From Lachnospiraceae bacterium (GTDB taxonomy: Bacteria; Bacillota; Clostridia; Lachnospirales; Lachnospiraceae), in the NCBI GenBank assembly GCA_020860745.1, contig JAJBTR010000373.1, forward strand, positions 1 to 8,684: DNA of 8,684 nt, read 5' to 3'. The notes beneath the pieces are model-generated. The model made no database searches and was not told the DNA's origin. It saw only the letters and a program-made list of their open reading frames with translations. The position numbers were made by a program, and so were the translations under genes. Positions 6,576-8,684 of this stretch are shown one piece after another (the first letter of the stretch is position 1; each line of letters opens with the position of its first letter).

Positions 6576-6807
6576 GGAACCATTGATTTTACTTGGGTTT
6601 AAGTGCATTACAGCTTTTCCCAAAAACAGACATTCCAAAAATCACTATGTCACGGGGCAATCCCATTTATCCTCCAGGGGGCAAACTCCGTTATCCTTTC
6701 TCTTTTTCTTCTTCGATGATTTTTGGGCTGTCCCGGTGAAAGCCGCCACTGCTCCTCCCATCCCGGAAACCCTTGATTTTCCTTAATTTGCTGCCATGTC
6801 TGTGGCG

Positions 6808-6843
6808 AAAAAAAGACCCTGGGGAAGTTACTCCTCAAGGTCT
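6808..6843 (-). terminator. Intrinsic terminator downstream of guaA
   Basis: On the minus strand AGACCTTGAGGAG (6843-6831) pairs with TTCCCCAGGGTCT (6826-6814) around the loop TAAC, 12 of 13 positions pairing with two G-T wobbles, followed directly by a run of seven T. It lies about 73 bp after the guaA stop and would end guaA transcription before the transposition operon, so tns genes are not simply read through from guaA. Confidence 0.85.
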
Positions 6844-6915
6844 GTTTCTTTTTCTTTTCTGGATATTTCCTTTTGCCCTTTTGGGGATAAAAGGGGGTGC
6901 CCTGTGACACATTAC

Positions 6916-8328
6916 TTATTCAAATTCTATCGTTCCAGGCGGCTTACTGGTCAGATCATACATAACCCGATTAACCCCCTTCACCTCATTAATAATCCGG
7001 TTCATCACCCGGTTCAGCACTTCAAACGGAATCTCCGCCGCCTCGGCCGTCATGAAATCTATCGTCTTCACAGCCCGAAGCGCCACCGCGTAATCATACG
7101 TCCGCTCATCGCCCATCACGCCCACGGAGCGCATATTGGTGAGCGCCGCAAAATACTGGTTAATCTCCTGATCAAGCCCTGCCTTTGCGATTTCCTCACG
7201 GTAAATCGCGTCTGCGTCCTGCACGATGCGCACTTTTTCTGCCGTCACCTCGCCGATGATACGAATGCCGAGTCCCGGCCCCGGGAAAGGCTGACGATAT
7301 ACGAGATATTCCGGGATTCCGAGCTCAAGTCCCGCCTTACGAACCTCATCCTTAAACAGATCGCGCAGCGGCTCGATGATTTCCTTAAAATCGACATAAT
7401 CCGGCAGGCCGCCTACGTTGTGATGTGATTTGATGACCGCGGATTCGCCGCCGAGGCCGCTCTCCACCACATCCGGATATATCGTGCCCTGCACCAGGAA
7501 ATCCACGGCGCCGATCTTTTTTGCCTCTTCCTCAAAAACCCGGATAAACTCCTCGCCAATGATTTTTCGCTTTGCCTCCGGCTCGGAAACCCCGGCCAGT
7601 TTCTGATAAAATCTCTCCTGCGCATTTACACGGATAAAGTTCAGGTCATAATTGCCTTCCGGTCCGAAGACGGCTTCCACCTCGTCACCTTCGTTTTTGC
7701 GGAGAAGACCCTGGTCTACAAATACACAGGTAAGCTGATCGCCGACTGCCTTGGAAAGAAGGACCGCCGCCACGGAAGAATCCACGCCGCCGGAGAGCGC
7801 ACAGAGCACTTTTCCGTCGCCTACTTTCTCACGGATTGCACGGATGGACTGCTCCACAAAGGAATCCATCTTCCAGTCTCCGGCACATCCGCAGACGCCG
7901 CGCACAAAGTTGTACAGCATCTTTGTTCCCTCTTTTGTGTGCAGCACTTCCGGATGGAACTGAATCGCATACAACTGCCGATCGGTATCCTCTGCCGCGG
8001 CAACCGGACAGTCTGCCGTGTGTGCGGTGATCCGAAATCCCGGCGCTGTCTGCGAAATATAATCAAAATGGCTCATCCAGCAGGTTGTAGTGGGAGAAAC
8101 ATTGGAAAACAGCTCGGAAGTTGTGTCGACAAACACTTCCGTTTTACCATACTCCCGCACCTCGGCACGCTCCACTTTCCCATCAAGAATGTGCTGCATC
8201 AGCTGTGCGCCGTAGCAAAGACCAAGCACCGGAATCCCCAGTTCAAAAAGTTCTTTTGTATAAGTGGGTGAATCCTCCTCATAGCAACTGTTTGGTCCTC
8301 CCGTAAGAATAATCCCCCTCGGGTTCAT
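6916..8328 (-). CDS. guaA: GMP synthase (glutamine-hydrolysing), N-terminally truncated open frame, 470 aa
   Basis: GuaA converts XMP, ATP and glutamine to GMP in the last step of guanine nucleotide synthesis. The class I glutaminase domain keeps its triad (C38 in GLCYGAQ, H125 and E127 in FHPEV), numbered from the internal ATG at 8328. The ATP pyrophosphatase loop LSGGVDSS lies at 178-185, [12 protein letters not shown] follows in the synthetase part, and the protein ends in the conserved KPPGTIEFE. Full-length GuaA is about 510-520 residues. The missing start lies upstream in the same frame at 8418, but an in-frame TAA (8388-8386) separates it from the main body. The ATG at 8328 is the first in-frame start after that stop, and its AAGGAG abuts it with no spacing, so initiation there would be poor. 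A product from here lacks the first strand of the glutaminase domain. It is followed by its own terminator and the Tn7-like operon. Confidence 0.9.
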   Translation of the reverse strand: MNPRGIILTGGPNSCYEEDSPTYTKELFELGIPVLGLCYGAQLMQHILDGKVERAEVREYGKTEVFVDTTSELFSNVSPTTTCWMSHFDYISQTAPGFRITAHTADCPVAAAEDTDRQLYAIQFHPEVLHTKEGTKMLYNFVRGVCGCAGDWKMDSFVEQSIRAIREKVGDGKVLCALSGGVDSSVAAVLLSKAVGDQLTCVFVDQGLLRKNEGDEVEAVFGPEGNYDLNFIRVNAQERFYQKLAGVSEPEAKRKIIGEEFIRVFEEEAKKIGAVDFLVQGTIYPDVVESGLGGESAVIKSHHNVGGLPDYVDFKEIIEPLRDLFKDEVRKAGLELGIPEYLVYRQPFPGPGLGIRIIGEVTAEKVRIVQDADAIYREEIAKAGLDQEINQYFAALTNMRSVGVMGDERTYDYAVALRAVKTIDFMTAEAAEIPFEVLNRVMNRIINEVKGVNRVMYDLTSKPPGTIEFE

Positions 8329-8385
8329 CTCCTTAATTTTTTCAATCCCGGTTTTATAAGAATAAATCTCACAGTATACGCCGCA

Positions 8386-8418
8386 TTAATCCAGAACAAT
8401 TACTGTCTCTCTGTTCAT
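8386..8418 (-). pseudogene. guaA: Detached true N-terminus of guaA ending in TAA
   Basis: The real guaA start is the ATG at 8418-8416, with AGGGAGG 8 nt upstream. It reads MNRETVIVLD and then TAA. The next codons, in the same frame, resume [19 protein letters not shown] and then MNPRG. Known GuaA proteins have about 15 residues of the type FGGQYNQLIARRVRE between VLD and C. Joining GATT to AATGC by a 42-bp in-frame deletion produces exactly this TAA. The codons before and after are otherwise intact, so this is a single event. Confidence 0.75.
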
Positions 8419-8584
8419 TCACGCTTCCTCCCTTTATCTGTTTTTCTATATTAGCTAACGAAAAATCATTTTCTCCTATATCGAAAATCGTATAAGCGAT
8501 GACATTCTGAAAAATCTCCCTGGTATTAGACTTTGACATTACACCCGCTTTATATTTCCCACAGGATTCTAAATATCCAAAGAC

Positions 8585-8614
8585 ATTATATATCACTCCC
8601 GCCATACATGACAA
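8585..8614 (-). promoter_or_regulatory. Probable guaA promoter
   Basis: On the minus strand TTGTCA (8614-8609), an 18-bp spacer and a consensus TATAAT (8590-8585) predict transcription from about 8578, giving a leader of about 160 nt before the guaA ATG at 8418. I looked for a purine riboswitch in this leader and saw none of the conserved TTTCTACC or CCGTAAA core. The leader contains an open frame without a ribosome binding site. Confidence 0.6.
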
Positions 8615-8684
8615 GGGAAAAATACAGACAGCCAGGGTTGTTTCACGAACTTTTTATCCAAGACCAAACCCCATGACAAGACAT

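Larger units (their letters stand above)
6479..6645 (-). repeat. Array of TTTTTGGG-type motifs, probable TnsB binding sites
   Basis: Read toward tnsA on the minus strand, related motifs recur: GTGATTTTTGGAATG (6645-6631), TCTGTTTTTGGGAAAA (6630-6615), GGTTTTGGGAGGAAT (6546-6532), TCTGTTTTTGGGGAAAA (6529-6513), TTTGTTTTTGGGGATG (6510-6495) and GCTTTTGGGAGAATCC (6494-6479). The two best copies share GGAAT, then TCTGTTTTTGGG, then AAAA. Three central copies are about 20 bp apart. Directly repeated roughly 20-bp sites next to tnsA are what Tn7-family right ends look like. The position upstream of tnsA also suggests self-regulation by TnsB. Confidence 0.6.
6446..6915. other. Intergenic tns-guaA region: likely transposon end, operon control region and guaA terminator
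   Basis: This 470-bp stretch contains no convincing gene. From tnsA outward it holds repeated TTTTTGGG motifs (6479-6645), a hairpin (6537-6559), a 14-bp palindrome (6562-6575), 150 bp of less structured sequence (6660-6807), the guaA terminator (6808-6843) and a 7-bp-stem hairpin CCCTTTT/AAAAGGG (6876-6895) near the guaA stop. The Tn7-like element end should lie somewhere here. One candidate terminus is 6659, where the minus strand reads inward TGCCCCGTGACATAGTGATT, comparable in layout to the Tn7 end TGTGGGCGGACAAAATAG. Another is 6911, reading TGTGTCACAG. Neither can be proven without the other end. No clear sigma-A promoter for tnsA was found. Confidence 0.5.

Noticed and set aside
6446..6583. 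N-terminal extension of the tnsA-like frame to an ATG at 6583
   Set aside because: The extra 46 residues translate the repeated motifs and hairpin, giving low-complexity sequence without similarity to TnsA.
6876..6895. CCCTTTT/AAAAGGG hairpin just after guaA as a terminator
   Set aside because: No T run follows on either strand. The strong terminator is at 6808-6843.
6796..7428. Plus-strand 210-residue open frame over the guaA 3' half
   Set aside because: It is antisense to the conserved guaA coding sequence and also crosses the guaA terminator. It shows no domain.
8386..8614. Open frame upstream of and overlapping the guaA start, about 76-78 residues
   Set aside because: It begins inside the predicted guaA promoter, has no ribosome binding site, has no family I recognise, and runs into the guaA start in another frame. 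Better explained as guaA leader sequence.

Overview
The window looks like a chromosomal segment from a Bacillota gut-type Clostridia, probably Lachnospiraceae. This rests on the style of the GuaA protein, the strong AGGAGG-like ribosome binding sites, and the cell-wall-binding repeat gene. Almost everything is on the minus strand, so the biological order runs from high to low coordinates: guaA, a regulatory and transposon-end region, a four-gene Tn7-like transposition operon, a small unknown gene, an oppositely oriented XRE regulator, and a broken repeat-type surface protein gene that runs off the left edge.

The core of the window (6445 to 1513, minus) is a compact operon: tnsA-like (115 aa), tnsB-like DDE transposase (629 aa), tnsC-like AAA+ ATPase (418 aa) and a long TniQ/TnsD-like target selector (487 aa). 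Successive genes overlap by 14, 8 and 4 bp, so they are almost certainly co-translated. The operon begins downstream of the 3' end of guaA (GMP synthase) and points the same way as guaA. This is the geometry of Tn7 beside glmS, where TnsD binds the 3' end of a conserved gene and the tnsA-proximal end lies next to it. I infer that this is a Tn7-like element whose attachment gene may be guaA. The exact element end cannot be fixed from this window alone. The 470-bp gap between tnsA and guaA holds a guaA terminator, a family of repeated TTTTTGGG-type motifs that look like TnsB binding sites, a hairpin and a perfect 14-bp palindrome.

Two genes flanking the operon carry lesions. guaA has a strong promoter, a good ribosome binding site and an intact main body. 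A 42-bp in-frame loss near its N-terminus (inferred from family knowledge) leaves a TAA stop after ten codons and removes part of the glutaminase domain. The surface-protein gene has a perfect promoter and ribosome binding site. Its signal peptide is one frame off the start codon, precisely at an A AAA AAC slippery heptamer, and a later Trp codon has become TGA inside a 97-residue tandem super-repeat. These may be real decay, programmed or phase-variable recoding, or sequence errors.

Left of the operon, a 75-aa helical protein of unknown function follows tniQ closely, and a convergent 74-aa XRE-family repressor-like protein shares a divergent promoter region with the surface-protein gene. If the element extends beyond the left edge these would be its cargo. 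No second transposon end and no CRISPR array is visible in the window.
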